Shown: positions 47,402-57,163 of the stretch, piece by piece
How positions within the stretch are numbered: position 1 is the stretch's first letter
How the letters are laid out: the number at the start of each line of letters is the position of its first letter
NCBI RefSeq assembly: GCF_000017405.1
Contig: NC_009667.1
Span: forward strand, 62,001-126,000
DNA from: Brucella anthropi ATCC 49188
GTDB taxonomy: Bacteria; Pseudomonadota; Alphaproteobacteria; Rhizobiales; Rhizobiaceae
DNA length: 64,000 bases
Direction of reading: 5' to 3'
Program-made: the position numbers and the translations under genes
Notes under the pieces: model-generated
What the model was told of the DNA's origin: nothing
What the model saw: only the letters and a program-made list of their open reading frames with translations
Database searches by the model: none

Positions 47402-50089
47402 TTAAGCAGCGAGATCGCGCAGAACGGTCTGCAAAATGCCGCCGTTCTTCATGTAGTCGAGCTCGTCCAGCGTATCGATGCGGCAGATGAGCGGAACCTT
47501 CTTCACCGTGCCATCGGCAAAAGTGATCGAAGCGTCGACCTTCTGGCGCGGACGTACATCTGCAAGACCTTCGATGGTGACCATTTCGTCGCCCTTGAGG
47601 CCCAGTGTCTGCCAGCTGGTGCCTTCCTCAAAGACGAAAGGCACAATGCCCATGCCGACGAGGTTGGAGCGGTGGATACGCTCGAAGGACTGCGCGATCA
47701 CGGCCTTGACGCCGAGCAGGTTGGTGCCCTTGGCAGCCCAGTCACGCGAAGAACCGTTGCCATATTCGACGCCTGCGAAGACGACGAGCGGAACGCCCTC
47801 GGCCTTGTACTGCATGGCAGCATCATAGATCGAGGTTTCTTCCTTCGACGGGTAGTGGATGGTGTAGCCACCTTCTCGTCCGTTTTCGCCCAGCATGTGG
47901 TTGCGAATGCGGATGTTTGCGAAGGTGCCGCGCATCATCACTTCATGGTTGCCGCGACGCGTGCCGTACTGGTTGAAGTCGGCAATGCCGACGCCATGGT
48001 CGATGAGATACTTGCCAGCTGGCGACTGTGCCTTGATCGAACCGGCAGGCGAAATGTGGTCGGTCGTGATCTTGTCGCCGAAGAGACCCAGAATGCGGGC
48101 ACCCTTGACGTCGCCGATCGTACCGGCCGATTTGCCCATGCCAACGAAGTAAGGCGGGTTCTGCACATAGGTCGAGTTGTCGTCCCATGCATAGGTCTGG
48201 CCTGCGGGCACCTGAACGGCCTGCCAGTTTTCGTCGCCCTTGAAGACGTCCGCATACTTTTCCGAGAAGATCTTGCGGGTCACGTTCTTGGCGATGAACT
48301 CCTGGATTTCCTGAGAGGAAGGCCAGATGTCGCGGAGGAACACCGGATTTCCGTTCTGATCTTCGCCGAGCGGCTCCTTGGTCAGGTCCTTGGTGACTGT
48401 ACCGGCAAGAGCGTGGGCGACGACGAGCGGCGGCGAAGCAAGGTAGTTTGCCTGAACGTCCGGCGAAACGCGGCCTTCGAAGTTACGGTTGCCGGAAAGA
48501 ACGGCAGCCGCGATCAGGCCCTTTTCGTTGATCGTCTTGGAGATCGGAGCAGGCAGCGGACCGGAATTGCCGATGCAGGTCGTGCAGCCGAAGCCGACGA
48601 GGTTGAAGCCGAGCGCATCGAGATCCTTCTGGAGGCCAGCGGATTCGAGATAGGCGGCAACGACCTGAGAGCCGGGAGCCAGAGAAGTCTTGACCCAAGG
48701 CTTGGTCTTGAGGCCCTTGGCAACGGCGTTGCGGGCCAGAAGGCCGGCGGCGATCAGCACGCTCGGGTTCGAGGTGTTGGTGCACGACGTGATGGCGGCA
48801 ATCGCCACATCGCCATGGCCGAGATCATAGTCTTCGCCTTCAACGGCATAACGCGCGGTCTGGCCGGTGGTCTTCTTGTACTCGTTTTCGAGCGAGGTGG
48901 CGAAACCGGAAGCGATGTTTTCCAGCGCGATGCGGCCTTCCGGACGCTTCGGGCCGGCCATCGACGGAACCACGTCGCTCATGTCAAGTTCGAGAATGTC
49001 GGTGAAGACCGGATCGGCTGCACCCTTGTCGCGCCACATGCCCTGTGCACGGCAATAAGCTTCGACGAGTTCGATGCGATGCTCGTCGCGGCCGGTGGTG
49101 TTCATGTAGTTGAGCGTTTCGCGGTCAACCGGGAAGAAACCACAGGTCGCGCCATATTCCGGACCCATATTGGCGATGGTTGCGCGGTCGGCCAGCGTCA
49201 TGTTTTCGAGGCCTTCGCCGAAGAACTCGACGAACTTGCCGACAACGCCCTTCTTGCGCAGCATCTGCGTGACGGTGAGAACGAGGTCGGTCGCGGTCAC
49301 GCCTTCCTTGATCTTGCCGGTCAGACGGAAGCCAACGACTTCCGGCAGAAGCATGGAAACCGGCTGGCCGAGCATGGCAGCTTCAGCTTCGATGCCGCCA
49401 ACACCCCAACCCAGAACGCCAAGGCCGTTGACCATGGTGGTGTGGCTGTCGGTGCCGACGCAGGTGTCAGGGTAGGCAACGGTTTCGCCGTCTTCTTCCT
49501 TGGTCCAGACAGCCTGGGCCAGATATTCGAGGTTCACCTGATGGCAGATGCCGGTGCCCGGAGGAACGACGCGGAAGTTCTTGAATGCCTGCTGGCCCCA
49601 CTTCAGGAAGCGGTAGCGTTCGCCGTTGCGCTGATATTCGAGGTCCACATTGGCCTTGAATGCGCTTGGATTGCCGAATTCGTCGACGATGACCGAGTGG
49701 TCGATGACGAGATCGACGGGAACGAGCGGGTTGATCTTTTCCGGATCGCCGCCAAGAGCCTTGAGGCCGTCGCGCATGGCTGCAAGGTCAACGACGGCAG
49801 GAACGCCGGTGAAGTCCTGCATCAGCACGCGGGCCGGGCGGTAGGCGATTTCTGCGCCTGCGGAACCGCGGTCGTTCAACCACTTGGCAACAGCTTCGAT
49901 GTCCGACTTCTTGACGGAGCGGTCGTCCTCGAAGCGGAGCAGGTTCTCGAGCAGAACCTTCATGGAGAATGGAAGCTTGGAAACGCCTTCGAGACCGTTC
50001 TTTTCGGCTTCGGTCAGGCTGTAATAAACATAATCCTTACCACCTACGGTAAGGGTTTTGCGGCATTTAAAGCTGTCGATGTGCGACAC
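47402..50089 (-). CDS. acnA: Aconitate hydratase A
   Basis: 895-residue TCA-cycle enzyme converting citrate to isocitrate. [4Fe-4S] ligands are in the two blocks [17 protein letters not shown] and [37 protein letters not shown] and, near the C-terminus, the swivelling domain with GMGIVPF are also seen. The GTG at 50089 is chosen since it begins the conserved [12 protein letters not shown]. Single gene, divergent from the ccm cluster. Confidence 0.97.
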   Translation of the reverse strand: MSHIDSFKCRKTLTVGGKDYVYYSLTEAEKNGLEGVSKLPFSMKVLLENLLRFEDDRSVKKSDIEAVAKWLNDRGSAGAEIAYRPARVLMQDFTGVPAVVDLAAMRDGLKALGGDPEKINPLVPVDLVIDHSVIVDEFGNPSAFKANVDLEYQRNGERYRFLKWGQQAFKNFRVVPPGTGICHQVNLEYLAQAVWTKEEDGETVAYPDTCVGTDSHTTMVNGLGVLGWGVGGIEAEAAMLGQPVSMLLPEVVGFRLTGKIKEGVTATDLVLTVTQMLRKKGVVGKFVEFFGEGLENMTLADRATIANMGPEYGATCGFFPVDRETLNYMNTTGRDEHRIELVEAYCRAQGMWRDKGAADPVFTDILELDMSDVVPSMAGPKRPEGRIALENIASGFATSLENEYKKTTGQTARYAVEGEDYDLGHGDVAIAAITSCTNTSNPSVLIAAGLLARNAVAKGLKTKPWVKTSLAPGSQVVAAYLESAGLQKDLDALGFNLVGFGCTTCIGNSGPLPAPISKTINEKGLIAAAVLSGNRNFEGRVSPDVQANYLASPPLVVAHALAGTVTKDLTKEPLGEDQNGNPVFLRDIWPSSQEIQEFIAKNVTRKIFSEKYADVFKGDENWQAVQVPAGQTYAWDDNSTYVQNPPYFVGMGKSAGTIGDVKGARILGLFGDKITTDHISPAGSIKAQSPAGKYLIDHGVGIADFNQYGTRRGNHEVMMRGTFANIRIRNHMLGENGREGGYTIHYPSKEETSIYDAAMQYKAEGVPLVVFAGVEYGNGSSRDWAAKGTNLLGVKAVIAQSFERIHRSNLVGMGIVPFVFEEGTSWQTLGLKGDEMVTIEGLADVRPRQKVDASITFADGTVKKVPLICRIDTLDELDYMKNGGILQTVLRDLAA

Positions 50090-50420
50090 TGCGTTCGTCC
50101 TTCATGCTACTGGCCGGAAAACCAGGACGAACGCCTCTGCTGCGTTTCAAGGACGCGCCAAGGTGCGGGTGCAGTCATTTCCGCTGTCCGTCCCGATGCC
50201 TGCGTCCTTGAGGGCAACAGGTTGAGATCGGCCAAAAATGGTTTCCACGCCGACCGCTGGCGTGGTAGCCCTCATATAGAGAGTTTTCTAAAACGATTCC
50301 AGACAGAATATCGTGAATTCGGCCCCTTGCGGCGAAATGTTGCGATGCCTTTCCGTAGACCTTCCGGGGTTCCGGTTCTATTGGTCTGGCAATTATCCAT
50401 CGGGGCTTAGAGGGTATAAA
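50090..50420. other. acnA-ccmA divergent intergenic region
   Basis: 331 bases with the promoters of both genes. An open frame from 50313 joins ccmA, but no ribosome site supports the earlier start. A hairpin-like TGGCGTGG/CCACGCC-type repeat lies at about 50245-50265. No gene is seen. Confidence 0.45.
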
Positions 50421-51038
50421 ATGCGGCTTGAAGCCGAAAATCTGGCGGGCGAGAGAGGCGGGGAAACGATTTTCGCTGGCCTGTCTTTTGCTCTCGGTGA
50501 AGGCGAGGCGCTGGTGGTGACCGGACCGAATGGCTCGGGCAAGTCCACGCTGCTGCGAATCATCAGCGGCCTGCTTCAGCCCGAAGCGGGCAAGGTTGAG
50601 CTTCGCGAGGATGGCACAGTTTTTCCGGTGCGCGCCGCCTGCCATTATCTCGGCCATCAGAACGCGATGAAACCGGCGCTCAGCGTGCGTGAAAACCTGT
50701 CCTTCTGGCAGAAGTTCAATGGTGCTGCGCAAACGGAGATCGATGAGGCGCTGGAAGCCGTCGATCTGCCCGGCGTGGAGCATCTGCCTTTCGGCTATCT
50801 GTCGACGGGGCAGAAGCGCCGTGTTTCCATCGCCAGGCTTCTGGTCAGTCATCGTCCGCTCTGGATCGTCGATGAACCGACAGCCGGTCTCGACAAGGCG
50901 TCCGAAGCCCGCTTCGCCGAGCTGATGCGCGGGCATATGCGGGGCGGCGGCATGATCGTCGCTGCAACGCATATTCCTCTTGGCCTTGAAGGTGTCAGCG
51001 CGCTCGACATGGCCGCCTGTTCAGTCGAGGCTGCCTGA
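50421..51038 (+). CDS. ccmA: Heme exporter ATP-binding protein CcmA
   Basis: 205-residue ABC ATPase of the cytochrome c maturation system I. Walker A GPNGSGKST near residue 36, signature LSTGQKRRVSIARL, Walker B LWIVDEPTAGLD. With CcmB and CcmC it releases heme-bound CcmE. The ATG at 50421 sits just before the conserved MRLEAENLAGERG; the frame is open to 50313. The stop shares one base with the ccmB start (TGATG). Confidence 0.94.
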   Translation: MRLEAENLAGERGGETIFAGLSFALGEGEALVVTGPNGSGKSTLLRIISGLLQPEAGKVELREDGTVFPVRAACHYLGHQNAMKPALSVRENLSFWQKFNGAAQTEIDEALEAVDLPGVEHLPFGYLSTGQKRRVSIARLLVSHRPLWIVDEPTAGLDKASEARFAELMRGHMRGGGMIVAATHIPLGLEGVSALDMAACSVEAA

Positions 51039-51703
51039 TGCTGGCGCTTTTTCTGAGAGATTTGCGCCTCAGTTTCCGCGCCGGTGGTGGCGCGCTGATC
51101 GGAATCCTATTCTTTCTGGCCGTGATTTCGGTGATGCCCTTCGGCGTCGGGCCTGATCTCAACCTTCTCGCACGCATCGGTCCTGCCATGCTGTGGATCG
51201 GCGCGTTGCTGGCAACGCTACTGGGGCTCGACCGGCTGTTTCAGGCTGACCGGGAGGATGGTTCGCTCGACCTGCTGCTGATCGGCGCGGACAGTCACAT
51301 GCTGGCCTTCACGGTTTTTGTGAAATGCGTGGCCCATTGGGTGGCAAGTGTGCTGCCGCTGGTAATCGCATCGCCAATGCTCGGCCTGTTCATGAACATG
51401 GATGCATCGGCAATCGGCGCAACATCGCTGACGCTTCTGGTGGGAACGCCCGCCATCGCCTTCATTGGCGCTGTGGGTGCAGCCCTTGCCGTGGCGCTGC
51501 CGCGTGGCGGGTTGCTGGTGTCGGTGATCGTTCTGCCGCTCACCATTCCGGTGCTCATTTTCGGTGTATCAGCTTCGCATGGAGCGACAGTAGACAATGC
51601 GCCCTTTCTGGCGCCATTCCTTATTCTTGCAGCACTCACCCTGTTCTTTGCCGTCCTCGGGCCTCTGGCCGCGAGCGCGGCACTGAAAAGTTCGGCGGAT
51701 TGA
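51038..51703 (+). CDS. ccmB: Heme exporter membrane protein CcmB
   Basis: 221-residue membrane component of the CcmAB ABC complex with about six transmembrane helices. The conserved FFLAVISVMPFGVGPD and SLDLLLIGADSHMLAFTVFVK blocks are at the N-terminal half. The last codons and the TGA stop lie within one copy of a 16-base direct repeat that flanks an interspersed element. Confidence 0.94.
   Translation: MLALFLRDLRLSFRAGGGALIGILFFLAVISVMPFGVGPDLNLLARIGPAMLWIGALLATLLGLDRLFQADREDGSLDLLLIGADSHMLAFTVFVKCVAHWVASVLPLVIASPMLGLFMNMDASAIGATSLTLLVGTPAIAFIGAVGAALAVALPRGGLLVSVIVLPLTIPVLIFGVSASHGATVDNAPFLAPFLILAALTLFFAVLGPLAASAALKSSAD
51688..51703. repeat. Direct repeat, left copy
   Basis: AAGTTCGGCGGATTGA, covering the last four codons and stop of ccmB. 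It is repeated exactly at 51790-51805. Confidence 0.9.
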
Positions 51704-51789
51704 ACATGATCCCGAAAAGTGGGAACCGCCTTCGCGGGGAAAACAGTCCACTGGACTGTTTTCTGATCCCGCTACGATCAGAATCGATC
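51704..51789. repeat. Interspersed element between the two direct repeats
   Basis: ACATGATCCCGAAAAGTGGG then AACCGCCTTCGCGGGG, the palindrome CAGTCCACTGGACTG, and TTTTCTGATCCCGCTACGAT and CAGAATCGATC. The same element (other orientation) lies at 29131-29204. Confidence 0.85.
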
Positions 51790-51805
51790 AAGTTCGGCGG
51801 ATTGA
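51790..51805. repeat. Direct repeat, right copy
   Basis: Exact copy of AAGTTCGGCGGATTGA; before duplication this would have been the ccmB 3' end, so it now lies as non-coding sequence in front of ccmC. Confidence 0.9.
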
Positions 51806-51859
51806 CGCAGTTGATTACGGTCAATTGAACGGCACGGGGGTGGAAGGTAAGTATAGGCC

Positions 51860-52657
51860 ATGGAAAAAGACATGACCAAAGACGCCGTTAAAACCACGAG
51901 CTGGCTCGATCTGGCCAATCCCACGCGGTTCCTTGCCTTTGCAGGCAAGGTGTTGCCATGGCTGGCCGTGCTTTCGGTGCTGTTTCTGGCGGCTGGTCTC
52001 TATATGGTCTTTTTCCTGTCGCCGGAAGACTACCAGCAGGGCATGACGGTTCGCATCATGTATATCCATGTGCCTTTCGCATGGCTTTCCATGATGTGCT
52101 ATTCGATCATGGCTGTTTCGGCGCTGGGCACGCTGGTCTGGCGACATCCGCTGGCCGATGTCTCGATCCGCGCAGCCGCTCCGCTCGGTGCCGTCTTCAC
52201 CGCGCTTGCGCTCGCCACCGGTTCGCTCTGGGGCAAGCCGATGTGGGGCACGTGGTGGGTGTGGGATGCGCGACTGACTTCGGTGTTCGTGCTGTTCCTG
52301 ATGTATCTCGGCATTATCGCGCTGTCGCGCGCCATGGACGATCCGGCGAAAAGCGCCAAACCTGTGGCCGTGCTCACGCTGGTCGGCTTCATCAATATTC
52401 CGATCATCAAATTCTCGGTCGACTGGTGGAACACGCTGCATCAGCCAGCCTCGGTGTTCCGCATGGATGGACCGACCATCGACGGCTCCATGTTGCGCCC
52501 GCTTTTCGTGATGGCTATCGGCTTCTCGCTTCTGTTTTTCACCCTGCATATGATGGCCATGCGCAATGAAATCTGGCGCCGCCGCGTGGCGTCGATGAAG
52601 AAGCTTGCCGCACGGAATGCCGACCGCAATCGCAAAGCACAGGAGGGTGCAGTATGA
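51860..52657 (+). CDS. ccmC: Heme transporter subunit CcmC
   Basis: 265-residue heme-handling membrane protein with six transmembrane helices. The tryptophan-rich WGTWWVWDARLTSVF-type motif is present (MWGTWWVWDARLTSVFVLFL, near 135), with the flanking periplasmic histidines (HVPFAW; HQPAS). It loads heme onto CcmE. The region between ccmB and ccmC is stretched by the inserted element. Its stop overlaps the ccmD start (ATGA). Confidence 0.94.
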   Translation: MEKDMTKDAVKTTSWLDLANPTRFLAFAGKVLPWLAVLSVLFLAAGLYMVFFLSPEDYQQGMTVRIMYIHVPFAWLSMMCYSIMAVSALGTLVWRHPLADVSIRAAAPLGAVFTALALATGSLWGKPMWGTWWVWDARLTSVFVLFLMYLGIIALSRAMDDPAKSAKPVAVLTLVGFINIPIIKFSVDWWNTLHQPASVFRMDGPTIDGSMLRPLFVMAIGFSLLFFTLHMMAMRNEIWRRRVASMKKLAARNADRNRKAQEGAV

Positions 52658-52824
52658 ACCATCTTGGCTATGTTCTCGCATCCTATGGCATCACGGTCGC
52701 GGCACTCGCCGTCACCATTGGCTGGATATTGATCGATCAGCGTATCCACAAAAACGAACTGAAGCGGCTTGAGGCGCAGGGTGTGCGCCGCCGTTCTGCA
52801 AAAGCCTCCGGTAAAGCACAATGA
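52654..52824 (+). CDS. ccmD: Heme exporter protein CcmD
   Basis: 56-residue protein, too short for many gene finders: MNHLGYVLASYG followed by one transmembrane helix (residues about 10-30) and a basic cytoplasmic tail (KNELKRLEAQGVRRRSAK). It stabilises the CcmABCD-CcmE complex. Start overlaps the ccmC stop and its own stop overlaps the ccmG start (ATGA in both). Confidence 0.9.
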   Translation: MNHLGYVLASYGITVAALAVTIGWILIDQRIHKNELKRLEAQGVRRRSAKASGKAQ

Positions 52825-53402
52825 CCGAAACGACCGAGAAGCCAGCCGCGCCGAAAAAGCGCTCCACATGGGTTGCCCTGCTGCCGCTGGCGATTTTCGT
52901 CGGACTGGCGGCGGTGTTTGCGGTCCAGCTTCTGTCGGGCAAGGACAATACGACGATCCCTTCCGCTTTGATCGGCAAGCAGGCACCGCAGACGAACCTG
53001 CCGCCCGTCGAGGGGCTGGTGCGCGATGGCGTGCCTGTGCCCGGCCTCAACAGCGAAGAGTTTAAGGGCAAGCTGACACTGGTGAATGTCTGGGGATCGT
53101 GGTGCGTTCCCTGCCGTCAGGAGCATCCGCTCCTGATGGAAATCGCCAAGGACGAGCGCATCCGCGTGGTTGGCCTCAATTACAAGGACCAGCCGGAAAA
53201 TGCGCGCCGCTTCTTGGGCGATCTAGGCAACCCGTTTGCAGCCGTCGGTGCCGACCGCGCCGGACGCTCAGCCATCGAATGGGGCGTCTACGGCGTGCCG
53301 GAAACCTTCCTCGTCGGTCCGGATGGTAAGATTGTCTACAAGCATGTCGGGCCGTTTACGCCAGAATCTGTGAAGAATGATCTGATGCCACTTATAAAAT
53401 AA
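52821..53402 (+). CDS. ccmG: Thiol:disulfide interchange protein CcmG (DsbE)
   Basis: 193-residue periplasmic thioredoxin-like protein anchored by one N-terminal helix (about 22-42). Active site WGSWCVPCRQEHP (WCxPC) near residue 92, cis-Pro loop GVPETFLVGPDG near 150. It keeps apocytochrome cysteines reduced for heme attachment. Last gene of the ccmABCDG set; ccmE, ccmF and ccmH are not in this window. Confidence 0.94.
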   Translation: MTETTEKPAAPKKRSTWVALLPLAIFVGLAAVFAVQLLSGKDNTTIPSALIGKQAPQTNLPPVEGLVRDGVPVPGLNSEEFKGKLTLVNVWGSWCVPCRQEHPLLMEIAKDERIRVVGLNYKDQPENARRFLGDLGNPFAAVGADRAGRSAIEWGVYGVPETFLVGPDGKIVYKHVGPFTPESVKNDLMPLIK

Positions 53403-53427
53403 ACACGACTAATTGGGTAAATACGAC

Positions 53428-54084
53428 ATGGAGCCACTTGAAAAGCTAGTAGGTTTATATTTGCGGCTAAATGGTTATTTTTTGTCAAAATATATTATCC
53501 ACTCGCCTAAAAGCGGAACTGTGCGCGGGGAAGTAGACTGGCTAGCTTTTAAAGGTGCTCATCATTCGCAAAGCCATGTAGGGGATAGTGGGTGTGACTT
53601 TCTAAGCCTAAAAGAGAAGCACAATGATATTATCATCTGCGAAGTAAAGTCATCAGCTTCCTCTGATTTTAATAAATCTTTGAAGAGTACTGAAAATATT
53701 AAGGACATATTATCATGGATAGGTGTTGTTTCCGATAGAGATATCGATTCACTTGCTGAGAAAGTATCGAAATTAGTTTCTCGAGATGTAGATAAAATTG
53801 AAGCGCAATTAGGTATAGTTTATCAGAACTATGTTTTCAGGCCGCTTTTAGCGATTGGTGTGGATTCTGACCGGGATTTTGAGAAGCGTTGGCGTCTTAA
53901 TACTGGCATAATTTTCAATTTCATTAAAAAAAGATTGGCAACAGAAAACCATATACCGTCATGCTCTAGAAACTACGGAGCTTCGCAATGGGGCGATGAT
54001 TATAAAGATCTGATAGATTGGTTTAAAAAAAATAATGCTGAAACTATCAATATAGAAAACTTCAATAAGAAATTTAAAGGTTAA
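53428..54084 (+). CDS. AT-rich gene for a PD-(D/E)XK nuclease-like protein
   Basis: 218 residues from the ATG at 53428 (a TTG at 53413 would add five). The frame is much richer in A and T than its neighbours and uses AAA, ATA and TTA codons freely, suggesting recent transfer. The N-terminal third has a restriction-endonuclease-like pattern: Glu5, then GEVDWLAF with Asp37, then DIIICEVKSS with Glu72 and Lys74, as in Mrr/Hjc-type folds, with an insertion of about 20 residues between. The C-terminal half is charged and helical. No partner methylase or toxin adjoins it; it stands between ccmG and ilvD. Function unknown; a defence or DNA-repair nuclease is only an inference. Confidence 0.72.
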   Translation: MEPLEKLVGLYLRLNGYFLSKYIIHSPKSGTVRGEVDWLAFKGAHHSQSHVGDSGCDFLSLKEKHNDIIICEVKSSASSDFNKSLKSTENIKDILSWIGVVSDRDIDSLAEKVSKLVSRDVDKIEAQLGIVYQNYVFRPLLAIGVDSDRDFEKRWRLNTGIIFNFIKKRLATENHIPSCSRNYGASQWGDDYKDLIDWFKKNNAETINIENFNKKFKG

Positions 54085-54085
54085 A

Positions 54086-54113
54086 TAGCACTGCCCTTAA
54101 TAGGGCAGTGCTA
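54086..54113. terminator. Perfect hairpin after the AT-rich gene
   Basis: TAGCACTGCCC - TTAATA - GGGCAGTGCTA, an 11-base perfect stem one base after the TAA stop; no T-run, so either a terminator without tail or a boundary of the transferred segment. It also lies at the end of the leftward ilvD gene. Confidence 0.6.
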
Positions 54114-54126
54114 AATCACGTAACAA

Positions 54127-55962
54127 TCAATCCGGCAGTTTCCGCACCGCGCCCTTGGCGGCACTGGTTGCCATCGAAGCATAAGCCTTCAAGGCAGTGG
54201 AAATCTTGCGCTTGCGTGTTTCCGCTGGCTTCCAGCCCGTTTCTTCCTGCTCGGCGCGGCGTTCTGCCAGCGTTGCATCATCAACAGCCAGATGGATCTT
54301 GCGGTTTGGAATGTCGATATCAATGATATCGCCTTCGCGCACCAGACCAATGGTGCCGCCTTCGGCTGCTTCCGGCGAAACGTGACCAATCGAGAGGCCT
54401 GAAGAGCCGCCCGAGAAACGTCCGTCGGTGATCAGCGCGCAAGCCTTACCCAGACCCTTCGACTTCAGATAGCTGGTCGGGTAGAGCATTTCCTGCATGC
54501 CGGGGCCGCCGCGCGGGCCTTCATAGCGGATCAGTACAATGTCGCCAGCCTTGATCTTGCCGTTCAGAATGCCGAGTACTGCGGTATCCTGACTTTCGAA
54601 GATGCGGGCAGGGCCGGAGAACTTCAGGATGGAATCGTCCACGCCTGCTGTCTTCACGATGCAGCCGTCTTCGGCCAGATTGCCGTAAAGCACGGCCAGA
54701 CCGCCATCTTGACTGAAGGCGTGTTCCTTGGAGCGGATGACGCCCTTTTCACGGTCGGTATCGACGCTGTCGAAGCGGCGTTCCTGAGAGAAGGCAACCT
54801 GCGTCGGCACGCCACCGGGTGCAGCTGAATAGAACTTGTGCACCATGTCGCTGTTGGTGCGGGTCACGTCCCAATGATCGAGCGCCTTGGCAACGGTTTC
54901 GCTGTGCACGGTCGGCAGATCGGTATTGATCAGCCCTGCCTTGTCGAGCTGACCGAGAATGCCCATGATGCCGCCTGCGCGGTGCACATCTTCCATGTGA
55001 ACGGTATTGTTGGCAGGCGCGACCTTGCAGAGCACCGGCACGCGGCGCGACAGGCGGTCGATATCGGCCATGGTGAAATCGATTTCGGCTTCCTGTGCAG
55101 CTGCAAGCAGATGCAGAACCGTATTGGTCGAACCGCCCATGGCAATGTCGAGCGTCATGGCGTTTTCAAAAGCCGGGAAGCTCGCAATCGAGCGTGGCAG
55201 CACGCTTTCGTCGTCCTGCTCGTAATAACGGCGGGCGAGATCGACAACCAGATGACCGGCTTCCACGAAGAGGCGCTTGCGGTCGGCATGGGTTGCGAGC
55301 GTCGAGCCATTGCCCGGCAGCGACAGGCCGAGCGCTTCGGTGAGGCAGTTCATCGAGTTTGCGGTGAACATGCCCGAGCACGAACCGCAGGTCGGGCATG
55401 CTGAACGCTCAATCGCCTTGACCTGATCGTCGGTGTAGCTGTCGTCGGCGGCTGCAACCATCGCATCGACGAGGTCGAGCTTCTTGACCTGATCATCCCA
55501 GACGACCTTGCCTGCTTCCATCGGACCGCCGGAAACGAACACGACCGGGATATTGAGGCGCAGAGCGGCCATCAGCATACCGGGAGTGATCTTGTCGCAG
55601 TTGGAAATGCAGACCATCGCATCGGCGCAATGGGCATTGACCATATATTCGACCGAGTCGGCGATGAGTTCACGCGACGGCAGCGAATAGAGCATGCCGT
55701 CGTGACCCATGGCGATGCCGTCATCGACCGCAATGGTGTTGAATTCTTTTGCCACGCCGCCAGCGCTTTCAATTTCGCGCGCAACGAGCTGGCCGAGGTC
55801 CTTCAGGTGCACGTGGCCGGGCACGAACTGGGTGAACGAGTTCACCACGGCAATAATCGGCTTGCCGAAATCCTCATCCTTCATGCCGGTGGCGCGCCAT
55901 AGGCCGCGCGCGCCGGCCATGTTGCGACCGTGGGTGGTTGTACGCGAACGATAAGGAGGCAT
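54127..55962 (-). CDS. ilvD: Dihydroxy-acid dehydratase
   Basis: 611-residue [Fe-S] enzyme of branched-chain amino acid synthesis. Cluster ligands lie in [11 protein letters not shown] and [20 protein letters not shown]; the C-terminal block [24 protein letters not shown] is conserved. The ATG at 55962 (MPPYRSRTT) is preferred over a TTG two codons earlier and matches the known start in Brucella. Single gene; the hairpin after the AT-rich gene lies next to its stop. Confidence 0.97.
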   Translation of the reverse strand: MPPYRSRTTTHGRNMAGARGLWRATGMKDEDFGKPIIAVVNSFTQFVPGHVHLKDLGQLVAREIESAGGVAKEFNTIAVDDGIAMGHDGMLYSLPSRELIADSVEYMVNAHCADAMVCISNCDKITPGMLMAALRLNIPVVFVSGGPMEAGKVVWDDQVKKLDLVDAMVAAADDSYTDDQVKAIERSACPTCGSCSGMFTANSMNCLTEALGLSLPGNGSTLATHADRKRLFVEAGHLVVDLARRYYEQDDESVLPRSIASFPAFENAMTLDIAMGGSTNTVLHLLAAAQEAEIDFTMADIDRLSRRVPVLCKVAPANNTVHMEDVHRAGGIMGILGQLDKAGLINTDLPTVHSETVAKALDHWDVTRTNSDMVHKFYSAAPGGVPTQVAFSQERRFDSVDTDREKGVIRSKEHAFSQDGGLAVLYGNLAEDGCIVKTAGVDDSILKFSGPARIFESQDTAVLGILNGKIKAGDIVLIRYEGPRGGPGMQEMLYPTSYLKSKGLGKACALITDGRFSGGSSGLSIGHVSPEAAEGGTIGLVREGDIIDIDIPNRKIHLAVDDATLAERRAEQEETGWKPAETRKRKISTALKAYASMATSAAKGAVRKLPD

Positions 55963-56196
55963 TTTCAAACCTTTTAGGAACTATTCCAATGTGTAACGTC
56001 GATATGACAGAACCGTTCCCGCTGAGCAAAGCGCAAATTGCCCCATACTATCGGGGCTGAACCATTCGCAGACTTGCGGACAACGGAAAGGGTTCCGGCG
56101 TGCGACAGCTTTCGCAGGCACAGACACGGCAATCTAGCACGTTATTGTTATAATGCAAAAGATATTGCGCTGAAAACGTAAGGAAGTTGCTCAGCC

Positions 56197-56643
56197 TCAA
56201 GATGGTGCGTCTGCCATGGCGGCATCCAGCAGGGCATTCGCCGTTTTCATCCGCTGTTCCGCGGCAAGGCGAAACTCTTCCGGCAGGCGGTCCGGATGAT
56301 TGCTGGCGGCAAAGCTGCGCCGCCGCCGTTGCAGTTCGGAGCGTTTCAGGCCGGAATGCAGGTCCAGCTCCTGGCGGATTGCATCCGGCGACTGCTTCTG
56401 CATCCGCGCTTCTATCGCCTGTCTTTCCTGTTCAGGCTCGGGCGCAGCCTCCGGCACGCTCTCAATATCGAACAGGCTTTCAAGATTGTCCGGCTGGCGG
56501 GGTGTTGCTGGCGTATCGCCGAAACCCACGGAAAAGACGGCGGAAGCAAACCCGAATTGCGGCGGGCGGGTGTTTTCCTCGGGGCTTGCGTCAGCCTCGA
56601 CTTCCTTCAGAACCGTTGCGAAATCCGGGCGGTTCCGCAGCAT
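56197..56643 (-). CDS. J-domain-like protein coupled to a response regulator
   Basis: 148 residues. The N-terminal two thirds are acidic and probably disordered (EVEADASPEENTRPPQ, EPEQERQAIEARMQ). The C-terminal 60 residues resemble a J domain: QELDLHSGLKRSELQRRRRSFAASNHPDRLPEEFRLAAEQRMKTANALLDAA, with the HPD tripeptide between two helices, so it may stimulate a DnaK-type chaperone. The ATG shares one base with the stop of the response regulator (TGATG), so the two are coupled. Confidence 0.7.
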   Translation of the reverse strand: MLRNRPDFATVLKEVEADASPEENTRPPQFGFASAVFSVGFGDTPATPRQPDNLESLFDIESVPEAAPEPEQERQAIEARMQKQSPDAIRQELDLHSGLKRSELQRRRRSFAASNHPDRLPEEFRLAAEQRMKTANALLDAAMADAPS

Positions 56644-57026
56644 CAGGCTTGCTGCACCCTATGCGACGAAAAGGCGGAAGCCAGAGCGCGCGTCAGCCGG
56701 GATGGCAGCACAGGCTTCTGAAAGACCGGTATTCCGGGATAACGTGCCGCAAGGCGCGCTGGAAGGCCACCGCCGGTATGGATGACCACGAAGACATCAC
56801 GGCTCTTCAACCGGTCCAGCACGGCTTCCACATCGCCATCGGCGAGGTTCACATCGAGAATGGCGGCATCAACTTCATTGCGATTGATGATATCTATTGC
56901 TTGCCGGACGGTGCCGACCGGACCGAGAACGGTTCCGTTCGCATCCTCGACAGTCGCGGCGACATCGAGGGCGACGAAAATCTCGTCTTCCACCACCAAT
57001 ACCCGCCGCTGTCCAAGATCGTTCAT
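56643..57026 (-). CDS. Single-domain response regulator
   Basis: 127 residues from the ATG at 57026 (open to 57071). Complete receiver domain: acidic pair VEDE near 15, phospho-acceptor Asp in AILDVNLAD near 58, Thr in VIHTGG and Lys in FQKPVLPSRL. No output domain, like CheY- and Sma0114-type regulators. It is followed by the J-like gene with a one-base overlap. No histidine kinase is adjacent. Confidence 0.88.
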   Translation of the reverse strand: MNDLGQRRVLVVEDEIFVALDVAATVEDANGTVLGPVGTVRQAIDIINRNEVDAAILDVNLADGDVEAVLDRLKSRDVFVVIHTGGGLPARLAARYPGIPVFQKPVLPSRLTRALASAFSSHRVQQA

Positions 57027-57163
57027 CACTTGTCTCGCTGCCTCCCTTTTTGAGGTAAGCCCTTCACGCAAGAAATGCGCGAGCGCAAGCAGAGGTTCCC
57101 TTCGCCGGCATGATAATTCGTTAATGGTGAATCAAACCTTTACCGGTTTTGGAGGCCGCGATG

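Noticed and set aside
47672..50410. 912-codon open frame opposite acnA
   Set aside because: Shadow of the strongly conserved aconitase gene; it runs on into the acnA-ccmA promoter region.
50313..50420. Upstream extension of ccmA
   Set aside because: Adds 36 residues without a ribosome site and before the conserved N-terminus of CcmA.
56060..56085. GCCCC/GGGGC hairpin upstream of ilvD as an attenuator
   Set aside because: The stem is only five or six bases, with no leader peptide rich in Leu, Ile or Val before ilvD; it may merely end the J-like transcript.
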